Source: Amylostereum areolatum (lineage: Eukaryota > Basidiomycota > Agaricomycetes > Russulales > Stereaceae). Taken from it: 38,702 nucleotides of DNA. A model generated the notes under the pieces. It saw only the letters and a program-made list of their open reading frames with translations, searched no databases and was not told where the DNA came from. Positions 1 through 9,634 of the stretch are shown piece by piece. The translations under genes and the position numbers were made by a program. Location: NCBI GenBank assembly GCA_012932865.1, contig SAXG01000155.1, positions 1 through 38,702 on the forward strand, written 5' to 3'. Positions within the stretch are counted from its first letter, which is position 1; the number at the start of each line of letters is the position of its first letter.

Positions 1-132
1 GATGGTATCTAGCCAGCTGCAGGTGGCGAACACACAGAGCGCAATGACAGCACGCGTGATCCACTGCGTCAGTGCGTCGGTTTTCGGTGGTGCTGACGGG
101 TTCGCCGCGCCATTTGCTTTCGTCTTCCCCAT
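1..132 (-). CDS. N-terminus of an unidentified membrane-anchored protein (cut by window edge)
   Basis: An ATG at 132 on the minus strand opens 44 codons that run off the left edge without a stop. The protein begins MGKTKANGAANPSAPPKTDA, a short Lys/Pro/Ala-rich, probably cytosolic stretch. A hydrophobic segment of about 16 residues follows (residues 28-43, roughly AVIALCVFATCSWLDT), which looks like a signal anchor or a first membrane helix. This architecture fits an ER/Golgi or transporter protein, but the family cannot be named from 44 residues. I see no splice donor in the visible part. Confidence 0.5.
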   Translation of the reverse strand, partial: MGKTKANGAANPSAPPKTDALTQWITRAVIALCVFATCSWLDTI

Positions 133-662
133 ACGTTCTGAGAGGTGTGTGGTTAGGGGGAAGACGAGGTCGGGGGTAGAAGTTTTATATGTCGAGGTTG
201 ATGACGGGACGAACAGCCAAGTGCGTCGGGCGAAGCGAGTCGTACGACCAAATGAAATGAAATGGTGAGACGCGTCGACGCGTCGACCAATCACAAAGCT
301 GCTCCGCTACACGTGATACGAACCTCTTCCGAGCTACCCGAGCATCCACTGTCCAACTTCCCCTCGGACCACTCCAACCACTAGAAGTGGGGGGGGGGGC
401 ATTGCGGCTAGAAAATGTTGCCAGTCAGCCAGTAGCGAGGCCGCAACGCTGCCCTCCTCCGTCTCCCTGCTCAAGGAAAACACCCGTGACGATGAAATGC
501 AGAACGAGTGGCCTACGTGCCGAAAGTATCCGCGAAGTAAGTAGCTTACCAGCATAGGAACATACGCACGTTGTCGGCCAGTCACCGCATGGCGGTACGT
601 GACTGTTCCGGCACGTTATTGCGTATTGCTCTCATCCGGTAATCCTCTAGCGTCACCTCACC
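133..662. other. Intergenic, no gene seen
   Basis: This is the upstream region of the left-edge gene and the 5' side of the pseudogene at 663. It contains the repeated hexamer-like stretch gacgcgtcgacgcgtcgacc near 271-290 and a G9 run near 390. The only long reading frames lack recognisable protein character. Confidence 0.5.
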
Positions 663-1808
663 TTGATTGAAGACCCATGCGTACTCGCACCGAGTGGACG
701 TCGACCTGCAAAAATACGCATCCTGGAACGAATTGACCTGGGAGCGGAACGTAGCAGTAGCATGCCTGCATATAAACGCATGGTAACCTCAAGGAGTGTA
801 AGGTCCATCGCATTCATCCCAATCAACCTTGGCCACTTCGACTGCCCCGAGTCAGATATGACGCAGGTATACTACAACGCAACAACTTTAATTTTAGACG
901 ACCGCGACCCAGACATCCTTTACGATAGTCACTGGGAAGAGGCTGGGACGTCGAGCGAGTACCTTGGGACAACCACAGGTAGCATCTTGGACGTCCTGAA
1001 CTGTAGCCTAACTTTCGCTTTCTCCGGTGAGTTCAAAGGACTGCATCTGGCAGGTTGGGTGGCTCATTACGCGTTGTCACGTTGGAAGGTACTGCCGTAG
1101 AAGTGTATGGGACCCTCCCCACCCGATACCCTTCACGGGGCCCCTGTCGTGCATTTCCAGGTGGACGACCTCCCCAGGCAATATTTCAAGGCAGTGCAGA
1201 AGCCACCCAGCCGATCTATCGTAATTTGTTCTACTCCTCTGTGACGTTGGACGAGGGACAGCACACGTTAAAAGCAACAGTGGTGAACGGGAAGAATTTC
1301 TGGCTTGACTAATCCTCTACACGCCTTCCTTCCTTGGCGGAAACAAGTCTTCCACGTCCACAAGTTCCCTCCGCTACTATCACTCCCCTTTCCTACGTCT
1401 TTGGTGACGTCGACGCTGTACGCGCCATCCACGTCATACACGCTGTTCACATTGTCTGTATCGCGGTCTACGCTCCCTCCATCACAGTCTGCCGACGTAG
1501 CCCTTTCGAAAGCATCCAAAAACAAATCAGTACCTATCGGAGCCATCGTGGAGGGAGTAATCGGAGGCATCGCTGTCCTAGGCGTACTTATCGCTTTCAT
1601 TTGGTGGTATCGGCGGCGCCCCCGAACAGCACCAGAAGTACCTGGCAGTAAGCACCTGGCAGTAAGCACCTGTCTCCCTGACAAAATATGCCTGCCTGCT
1701 CATAGATGGACTCAGGAGCGTACCATCACTCACCCTTCATCCGATACCGGGGAGCCACTTTCGAAGTCCTTATTTAAATTTAGTGAGACGATTTCAATCG
1801 CAGCATAA
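663..1808 (+). pseudogene. Decayed single-pass membrane protein (beta-sandwich ectodomain, TM, short tail)
   Basis: Translation in shifting frames recovers a layout common in agaricomycetes. First comes an ectodomain start with YYNATTLILDDRDP (from about 858), then TAVEVYGTLP, LFYSSVTLDEGQHTL and NFWLD. A Ser/Thr/Pro-rich linker follows, then one membrane helix (GAIVEGVIGGIAVLGVLIAF, about 1535-1600) and a basic YRRRPR stop-transfer. A plausible intron at 1027-1088 (GTGAGT...AAG) joins FAFSG to TAVEVYG in frame. After it the frame must change at least four times (about 1124, about 1185, about 1310 and before 1500), and TAA follows NFWLD directly. No signal peptide is seen. Introns cannot explain all the shifts, so I call it a pseudogene. 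A 14-nt tandem duplication (1641-1668) lies in the tail. Confidence 0.7.
1641..1668 (+). repeat. 14-nt perfect tandem duplication
   Basis: The unit cctggcagtaagca occurs twice back to back, followed by a partial third cctg. It lies in the cytoplasmic-tail region of the membrane-protein pseudogene and shifts its frame by two bases, which fits loss of constraint. Confidence 0.85.
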
Positions 1809-3575
1809 CAAGCGCTTTGCCCGAGGACTTCCCATTATCCGCAGGACAGACGCGAAGTTCCTTTTCCGTGTCCCCCTTCGCCTAACCTTGATGATTTTGT
1901 GTGTAAGGCTAGCATACATAGTACTATATATTGGGTCGACTGCTAGATAAGACCCCGTAGACACTTACCGAACTGCTCTAAATTGAAGAAGTCCAAGTCC
2001 ATCTTCTCAACTCGTCCTACTCAGGGTTATACCGATAGCGCAAACGCGAGGGCTGGTTCCAAGCCCTACACATTATCGGTTATATGCGGACTAGCTGCCT
2101 TGTGGTCGCCCATGTTTTTATCGTCACGTCGCGAACGGCAGAGATGACTATATCCCTGAACTGGTCGCCATGTGTATGAAGATCGTCCAGTGCAAAGGCA
2201 ACAGGCGAGGTGCTATCGTACCTGTATAGACATCTCTGTTAGAAATCCTAATGAATAGAAAGGGAGGGGCCCTTACATCATAAATACACGAAGAACACTT
2301 GCCATTCTCTGGCTCGGCAGCGTAGAGAAAGGAGGATGTCGCGAATACGAAGGCAGTAAGGTCTGGGAGGGGAAGGTAACTTACGCGAAGAGCGCTATCA
2401 GTATCAAACTGTTGGATTTCATTCGGTTAGGGTGGTTGAAATGCCACCAAACCCTGGAATCTCAATCAGCACCTAAACCGAGCGGCTGGACTCGGTGTGG
2501 ACTTCCTGGAAGAGTCAAAGTTTTGTTAAACCTTCATGGTGCCTACGACCTAACACCTGCAAGACCTTTGAGGGAGCTTGAGGTCTAGAGACAACCCACC
2601 GAGTTGCAAACGTTCCAAGGCCGGCGACGCGCAACCGCACGCGACTCCAGGCGACGCCGCGTCATCTTGAAAGTTCCGTAAGATGTCAATGAAGCAACCG
2701 AGAGCCTAGTAGAAACCAAACCAGAACCGCAACGTCGATGGACATCCTTCCAGGTATTCTGGCTATGACCTCAGCTGCCGATTGTTTGTATTGATCTGGC
2801 TTGCGCTGAACCCTTCATGCCTTCTTGAGGGACAAGTACTACTAGATAAGACCTGTGAGGTAGAGGGTCTTCACGAAATTAGATTGTGCTATGTCACGGA
2901 GCACAAGTGCACGTCTACGTTCTCCCGCTGTCCAGCGTTGAAGCGCTGTTGATGAAAAAGGTGTATAGGACACAGACCCTCCCCTTGTCGCTCTAGTGGG
3001 GCACCATGCTCGTCAGAACACTCCTATGTTCTTGAGGGTGCAGAGAGAACGGCCACTTGTGCATTTATTGTTGCTTCTCCCTTTCTTACCGATGCAGCGT
3101 GTTGATTATTCACAGATTCTTCATGATAGATATCTTCCCTTGGGCTCGTAATACCGTAGACGGGGGCGTTAGCTTACTCTGGTGATAACGGGATAGGTCA
3201 CGGGCTACTGAACATCCGGGATCAGTTCCAAAGATATGAATCGAAAGCGAAAATGTAGACATACTCAGAATCCGTTGGAGTGGGTGATACTGGCAGATCC
3301 TATCCCGAGTGTCAGGACGCTGAGCAGGGATTCCGGGAGATGCATCTCACATATCACATTGTCCCGTGGTTGATAGTCGAGCAAGCTCGTTCGATGTGTT
3401 AGGTCGTGCGATTTTGTAAGTTGCGGCTTCTATGCAATGGTTGCCATTGGTTGGTACCTGCACCCACACAAGTCAATTCCGAGCCACTGAAAATATAGCT
3501 GAACCCACCAAGGAAGAGAACGTGGAGAATGGAAGTCCGCCTACAAGTATGAGAAGAAGAACTTCGTGAATATTC
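1809..3575. other. Long intergenic stretch, no gene seen
   Basis: About 1.8 kb with stops in all frames and no open stretch resembling coding sequence. The 12-mer ctagataagacc occurs twice (about 1943 and 2840). I found no tRNA-like A/B boxes and no transposase-like peptide. It may hold decayed sequence or long untranslated regions of its neighbours. Confidence 0.45.
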
Positions 3576-4817
3576 CTATGTTGAGTAACACCACTGAAAC
3601 AAGTACGACGCCTTGGAGTTGAACCTTGCCCTTGCGGTGGTAGCATTTCCGGGTTCACACACCAGGCTAAAGCGTCGAGGACACCAACCGTGTACTATAC
3701 GGTATTCCAAGAAAAAAGTAACTTGAGTGATACAAAACGTCGCGAGCGCAACCCTTTCCCGCATCCACATCTTCCCAAAGTCTTGAAACAAGTCTACCGC
3801 AGAAACGAAAACCATTAGCACGAGTGAAACAGAACGCAATGCAACGTCCACCCACCAAAAGTTCTTCCAAAGCCACCGCCTCTCGGCAACGCGCACAGGA
3901 ACGAACGTCCACCCTTCAGCTTGCAGCTGCATCTCCTCCTGCGTCGGCATCTCCTCCTGCATCGACACCTCCCCCTGTACACGCATCTCCTCCTGTACAC
4001 GCATCTCCTCCTGCACTCGCATCTCCTCTCGCATCTGCACCCTCTGCGCACCGAACCCAAAATACTTCCACTCGTCTTGGGCCCGCAGGCGCGACTTTGA
4101 GTTCCTCTGCGGCACTCGAAGCACCGTATTGTCCTGGGGGTAGGGCAGGGCGTTCTCCTCCGCCGCCTGATCGTAGCCTTGCGCGAACCAGACGCATATC
4201 CAGGGAAGCTCGACGGCCGCGCCATGCGGAGGCTCGAACACGCATTCACACTCCCCTTCGCACCGCTCCGGTGCATAGTACGGATCGGAGTAGTCCTCGC
4301 CTTCATCCCCGAAGCTCGACGCTGGCGACGACGATCGGGACGACGAAACGCTGTCGAACACGGGCGGAACATCTGTCGACGAGTCGCTGTCGCTCGCCTG
4401 GAAAGGCGACGCCCTCCCTCCTTCATTGAGGAACGCCTCGAGGAACGCCTGCTCCTCCTCCTCATCGAACGCCGCGAGCTTGACTGGCTGCGCGAGCCTG
4501 TCTTCCAAGCTGATTTCGTGGTCGACCGGGAGGATGACGGGGGAAGAGAGGAGGCCCGGCGTCGCCCGTCCGTCGCCTTCGAGGAATGCGCGCTCGTCTT
4601 CCTCGAAATCGAGGTCGTCCAACAGCGCGAGTTGCTCTTCGAAGGTTGGCGCGCAGCTGCTCGGGGTAGAGACGGACGAAGGAAGAGGGGAATGGTCGTC
4701 TTGCACATCTGCTTCATGTTCGAGTTCATATGCGGCAACCCCACAAAGCGGCAAAGAGGGCTCACCCTGTTTCTCGTTCTTCTGGCTCTTGTTGTTTTGT
4801 ACGTCGGAGAGAGACAT
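3576..4817 (-). CDS. Acidic, repeat-bearing protein of unknown function with hydrophobic C-terminal region
   Basis: A single open frame of 413 codons. The first ~190 residues are rich in Asp/Glu/Ser with short acidic clusters (LDDLDFEEDERAF, FDEEEEQAF). A Cys-rich patch (CEGECECVF, about residue 190) follows, then a coding minisatellite of EEMRVQ-type hexapeptides (about residues 260-298). A Trp-rich segment (WLWKNFWW) leads into a hydrophobic stretch (SVSLVLMVFVSAVDLF) and a basic tail. I do not recognise the family. GC-rich DNA leaves several frames open on both strands here; this one is favoured by length, acidic bias and a TATA-like box at 4935-4942 placed about 120 bases upstream of the ATG. 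A spliced, different C-terminus is possible, for example a GTATAG donor near 3700. Confidence 0.5.
   Translation of the reverse strand: MSLSDVQNNKSQKNEKQGEPSLPLCGVAAYELEHEADVQDDHSPLPSSVSTPSSCAPTFEEQLALLDDLDFEEDERAFLEGDGRATPGLLSSPVILPVDHEISLEDRLAQPVKLAAFDEEEEQAFLEAFLNEGGRASPFQASDSDSSTDVPPVFDSVSSSRSSSPASSFGDEGEDYSDPYYAPERCEGECECVFEPPHGAAVELPWICVWFAQGYDQAAEENALPYPQDNTVLRVPQRNSKSRLRAQDEWKYFGFGAQRVQMREEMRVQEEMRVQEEMRVQGEVSMQEEMPTQEEMQLQAEGWTFVPVRVAERRWLWKNFWWVDVALRSVSLVLMVFVSAVDLFQDFGKMWMRERVALATFCITQVTFFLEYRIVHGWCPRRFSLVCEPGNATTARARFNSKASYLFQWCYST
3924..4043 (-). repeat. 18-nt coding tandem repeat (about seven units)
   Basis: Units read on the plus strand as variants of catctcctcctgtacacg. On the minus strand they encode (M/V)xxEEM-type hexapeptides such as EEMRVQ. 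Two central units are identical and the outer ones diverge, as in a minisatellite growing from its centre. Eighteen is a multiple of three, so copy changes would keep the frame. Confidence 0.8.
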
Positions 4818-4934
4818 CGCGTTGGTTATGGCGATTGTCGTTGTTTGTGAGTGTAGAAGGTGCGGGATGTAGAACAGTGTGGGTGTAAGTGTAGTTGTGA
4901 GTGTGGAGAGAAAACCAAACCTCCGCGCCGCGGG

Positions 4935-4942
4935 GTTATAAA
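4935..4942 (-). promoter_or_regulatory. TATA-like box for the acidic protein gene
   Basis: The minus strand reads TTTATAAC about 120 bases upstream of the ATG at 4817. That distance suits a basidiomycete core promoter with a leader of roughly 90 bases. Assigned by motif and position only. Confidence 0.4.
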
Positions 4943-4949
4943 CATCCCA

Positions 4950-5281
4950 ACACGTGTTGAAAAAGACAATGAGTATACGGGCCGGACCTTCTGACCCGGC
5001 ACCCTCGTTCCCTCTTGACCAGCTCCAGCCAGTGTGCGCAAACGTACTCTGCCTCAGAAGCGCGCGTTCAAGGACGCAAGACGGAGGGTTTTATCGGTGG
5101 CAAAACATGTCTATTCGTCTATCGGTACAGGCCCTATTACAACACCGTTGGTAGTAAGCGATAACAGCACGGGATACAGCCACACACCATATGCATCCTC
5201 AATTCCTAGCCGCCGTATGTTCATCCTCCCAGCTTTGATTGCTTCCTTTCATGCTTATTTCGCCGCATCCTGTTCATCAGC
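4950..5281. other. Intergenic between two minus-strand genes
   Basis: This should hold the 3' untranslated region of the NADH dehydrogenase gene (stop at 5282) and the distal promoter of the acidic protein gene. The plus-strand frames here show no conserved character. Confidence 0.5.
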
Positions 5282-7697
5282 TCAGAAGCGCGTTAGATCT
5301 CGCCCGAAGATCGCTACATCGTGACGTCAACGTCGATTCCCGTGGCACTCCCAAACAAAAACTCACCCGTCAGCAACCTGCCACCGACCCCAAGTCAGAC
5401 ATCGGTGACGAGAATTTCCAGGGAACGAAGACAGCGTACCAATACATAGGGATCAGTATCCTACGGTAGGATCAAGTCAGCATGACGCGCCCCAGGACAA
5501 AGGACAAGGGAAGCAAACGTACTTGTTCCTCATACTGACGGTCCTAGTAACATACGCCGAGCGCCAAAGCAACCACGCGAAGAGCCCCGATCCAGAACGT
5601 TTCGGTCCACTGGCCGCCTGGCTACGATCGTACACAGCGCTCCTAACAAGAGCAATCCCCCGTCATCAGGACATGCAGAAACACCACAATCGACACCCCA
5701 CTGACATGCTGCCCAAATACGCCAATGCACCTTGGTTCTTGAACTCGAACGGGTCCGGCTCCGCATCTTCGTCGACCGCCGACCCTCCCCTCGCCATCTT
5801 ATTCAACTGCTTCGAGAGGTACTTTGCCTTCTGCATGGCCACTGCACAGAATATCGTCACCACCAATCCCGGTGCTCGCTAAAGCCCTTGGAACACACCT
5901 TGGGCGGTGGCAGGGAGCGGAGCGCCGTCGCATTGGGCGGCGTCGCCGATAGCCCATACGTCCGGGTTGGGAATTCCGTCCGGACGAAGCACGTTGAGAT
6001 AGGCATCGGTGAGGAGGCTAAGAGTCGACGTAAGTGCCCAGTATCAACCCATGTCCGGGAATAACTACTTGCCTCTTCTTACGCTCGTCTTTCATCAGAC
6101 CGTCGATGGACTGGACGAGAGAATTCGGCGCAAGGCCGGTGGACCACACTAGGAGACCAAAGGGCACTTGTGCACCAAGCGTCAGGCTCCCACGGAGGCA
6201 AAAGCCCAAGGCAAGTTTACCCACCTTCTCCCTGTTGCCGAACGAACAGCTTACCCTAACGATGCAGACAGTGGACATTAGTTCTCCAGGGTATCCTTCA
6301 GGCCATAATCAAGAGCTTCTTACCGCTTCGACTTTATCTACATGGTGACTCGTCTTGATATGGATGCCTTGCCTCCTAAACTTATGCTCGGCATACCTGC
6401 CAAGATATCAAAACCCGACGGGAAAAAGAAGGTAAAGGACCCACCTCGCGAGGCCGGCATCGAAGCTGCCCAGGATTTGTGGGGCGACGTCGTACAACGT
6501 GATCCTCGCCTCTCGTGCCAGGTAGGGAAACGCCCGCATGAGGTCGGTGTGGATGAGGTCAAACAGCTCCGCGGAAAACTCGACCCCTGTCGGACCGCCA
6601 CCTGCGGTAACACATGATCATTGGCCGACATCCTTGTCGATGGAACAAGGAAAGGGCATACCCACGACACAGAAGTGCAGGAGATTGCGTCGCTCCACGG
6701 GGGTGATGAAGGGTTGGTTCGCTTGTTCAAAGCCTGTTCACGAGAGAATGAGTCCACGGACTGACACCCCCGCCCAAGGATACTCCTCACACTCCATTAT
6801 CCGCGCCCGGATGATCCGCGCGTCCTTGACGTCTTTCAAGAAATGCGCATGCTCTTTGACGCCCGGGATCCCAAACGCTATCGTAGCACGCGGCGGCCCG
6901 CGTCAGCGCGCATACACCGTGAAAACCCGGCACCAAGAAGACGGGACGCACTCTGAGAATACGCGCCGACCGCAATCACAAGTTTGTCGTATGGGACCGT
7001 GAATCTCTGGCCCGGCTTCAGCGGAGCGGCTTTAGCGGCGGAGACGGCGATAGGTGTGGCCCGTTTCTCTTCGATGTGCGGGTCGTCTATGGTCGAGGAG
7101 GGCGTGGCTGCACGCTGAAACAAGGAAGGGGAATATGAGTCACAGACCACATAGGGCTCGGCGCACACATACGCATTGCAGCGTCTTCGCGTGGAAGTCG
7201 ATGGAGTCGCACCAGGCCTGATGGTATGACTGCAGGACGAGATATCAGCGCTGACTGCAATTTGTGACCCCGGGGGTACGCACTGCTTCGGGGCTGTAGC
7301 GTCGAATCTGCAGTACGACAGTTTCAGTGCTTTTTTCTTCTCGCGGTGGACGATAGAAGTGTGTACGCACGGATTCGGCGGCACACCTGAATTCGATGGT
7401 TCCAACGGATGCGCTCGCGAGGAGAGGGGTGAAGTTGAAGTGGTTGCTTGGGGAGATCACCGTCACGTCTGTGAAAGGCCGACGAATCAGCGCCGTCTAA
7501 ACCAACACAGGAGAACGATGCTCACCCCAACGTCTTCTGTCCACCCTCCGAAGCGTTTCATACCCGCCCCATCCAGACCCAACAATAACCAGCCGTTGCT
7601 TGTCCCCGAAGCGCACGGAGGACGCGCTGAACATGCGAGAGCCGAAGGTGGAGCCCAGGACGGTAGGCCTGAATGCGTGGGCCATCGCGAGGAGCAT
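5282..7697 (-). CDS. Type II (rotenone-insensitive) NADH:ubiquinone oxidoreductase, mitochondrial, 17 exons
   Basis: Exons (minus): 7526-7697, 7371-7468, 7284-7307, 7173-7229, 6952-7114, 6791-6877, 6662-6733, 6445-6601, 6324-6396, 6225-6255, 6073-6166, 5899-6017, 5706-5841, 5523-5642, 5440-5460, 5367-5377, 5282-5313. They sum to 1467 nt, 488 aa with no internal stop, the usual family length. A basic, Ser-rich presequence (about residues 1-30) leads to the FAD motif [11 protein letters not shown] (about 37-47). Then come FNFTPLLAS, the second dinucleotide motif [15 protein letters not shown] (about 223-237), [18 protein letters not shown] and the family-typical C-terminus IFGRDLTRF. No EF-hand insertion is seen. 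The enzyme passes electrons from NADH to ubiquinone without pumping protons. Matrix- or intermembrane-facing (NDI or NDE) cannot be decided. An in-frame ATG at 7685 is an alternative start. Intron 6018-6072 has a GC donor and exon 16 is only 11 nt. Confidence 0.9.
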
Positions 7698-9634
7698 ACC
7701 GTATTACAAGCAGTCGGAGGTTCAGAGAAAGCAGCCATGGGATTGCGACGGAGAGACATGTGGACTTGAACGTGAATATGGCGGCCGCGGATGAAAACAG
7801 GCGGGTATAATGGCGGTACGGACGGCGGTGAGGAGACAACTCAGACAAGTGTCTAGCTGGAAACCCTAACCCAAGTAGACCCAAGCCCACCTTGACGCCC
7901 GCTTATTCAAGTTATTGACGCGTCGCTCGTGTTTTCACCTCCTTTCCTCCCTCCATCGTGACCTGGCTCTATCTCCTCTCTTCCTCCATCGCTCTCCAAC
8001 ACGAAGCGGAGGATTGGCACGCCGTGTCCAAAAGGTTAATATAACGCGACGCGACGCGGTCTCGTGATCTCGTCGAACTTACTTCGGACTGGCAGTCGCC
8101 GATTCACCCCGACGGGCTTTTTCCACGACATTTCCAACTTTCTTTACGGCGGTGAAGTCCATCGACGACCATCTGATCGTATCCTTCATGAATAGCCCCG
8201 GCTCCCTTGAGAAAGAGCATCAAATCCGCTCCACCTTTGTTTGCAACGCAAGACGATGATGTCAGGACCGTACGACGTCTGCTACGTACTCCTTGCGGTC
8301 GCTGGACATCCTATGACCCACTCGATGATCGCGTTGCATGAAGAATTCGTATGGGTCTCACGAGCTCGAGGGAAACACATTTCCGACGACTAATGCCTGG
8401 GCAAAAATCTTCCGTCTTGCCGGGCAGCAGGTCCATTAGCATGGGCACGAAGTACGTCTTACACCTGTCTCATGGTACGTATTTCCTCTTCTCTCTCTGC
8501 CTATGCTAGTAGGGCTCATGTAATCATCAGTATCGGGCGTACGCTCTTATCACAATACACGCGCAACCCGTACCACACCCTGTTGTTACATTCGTGCCGC
8601 CCTACGCCTACCAGCGCGACGGCCTCTCATTCCCGCTAATCAATGAAATGGTATCATGTCGGCGCTCTTGGCAGGCCCATCGATGCCTGTTTAGCTCCTT
8701 CCAACCCGGCATTGTATTGCTGTGGCTGTGGTCGTGATCTGGGCGTGTAGTATGGGCGCCATCCGCACTCTCGCCGGCGTGTCTCATGGTCTTCGTAGCA
8801 CCTAGTGGGGGGTCTTAGCCCTAGACGGACCCCATACATGCGCCGTAGCACCAGGTCAAGTACGCCAATACGGGGCCGTACGCATGTTTGTACCTCGTAA
8901 AAACCCCACACGAATTTCCTGAACGGAAAGGTTCGACCGAGCCCATTCAAAGCACGACATAAACTATTGCGTGTGAGAGCGGCCATCGAACGCCTTCACG
9001 GCATCGGGCAGCCGCATCCACACCTTGCTGAGGCTTACACCATTTCACTCAACCGACCACGCTCACCACACCGACTTGAAGCCAGATCGACAATACTTAT
9101 GGCTACAGACGTGAGCGGGCTCGCGAAGGCTCGCGAGCAACGCAGTCCTGCACGTGTCTCAGATCGGGCGTCTTCCAATGTTCGAAGTCCCGGGTCCGAT
9201 CCCAGATCGCGATTTGGACTTGGCGACATATGACTCACGTCAATTGAACGTCATTACACTTCTCTCTCAATACTACCTCCAGCTTCAATCCTCCCCTGGC
9301 CCATCGAATGCAGGAAGGACTACAGGGCATCTTGCAACGAACGGCGACTGGGAAAAATGGGGTAGAGGGAGAACCGAGGTTGCTGCCGACGACGGGGATC
9401 AGGTTGGATCAAGCGGCCATACGTCTCGTTGTGGAGCATCGGCGGGCATGTCATTGTATTTGAACGATGGACCAGCGCTCGGCAACACGCCGACTTATGT
9501 ACACCGTACACCGCCCTCATCTGGCCCTCATCACGCTTTCTTCTCTCCCCCCAACACACACTCCAGCATTCCTTCACCTTCACCTTCACCCTCGCGGCCT
9601 GGGTGCGCGCACATTCTAAGTCCCTAGCCACACC
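7698..9634. other. Intergenic, with possible coding relic at about 8080-8640
   Basis: Upstream of the NADH dehydrogenase and of the first glycosyltransferase. Short protein-like stretches occur on both strands: on minus, a frame at 8083-8189 (MKDTIRWSSMDFTAVKKVGN...) ending in a good GTAAGT donor; on plus, a frame at about 8531-8645 after a possible acceptor. They do not join into one model. The region before 9635 is rich in CTTCAC-type pyrimidine repeats (9570-9595), as expected of a basidiomycete transcription start. The plus frame 9154-9627 is low-complexity and probably non-coding. Confidence 0.35.

Noticed and set aside
3824..4850. Plus-strand frames of 201 and 223 codons over the acidic protein gene
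   Set aside because: Pro/Ala/Ser- or Arg-rich mirror of the repeat and GC bias; no upstream promoter signal comparable to the minus-strand TATA-like box. Not fully excluded.
6338..6790. 150-codon minus frame and similar frames inside the NADH dehydrogenase locus
   Set aside because: They run through introns in the wrong frame; the 17-exon model accounts for the whole locus with 488 continuous codons.
9119..9138. Near-palindrome gctcgcgaaggctcgcgagc
   Set aside because: Imperfect, short and in GC-rich promoter-like DNA; not clearly above background.
9154..9627. 157-codon plus frame ending just before glycosyltransferase copy A
   Set aside because: Low complexity (Ser/Pro from CTTCAC repeats), ends eight bases before the real ATG; fits promoter and leader sequence.
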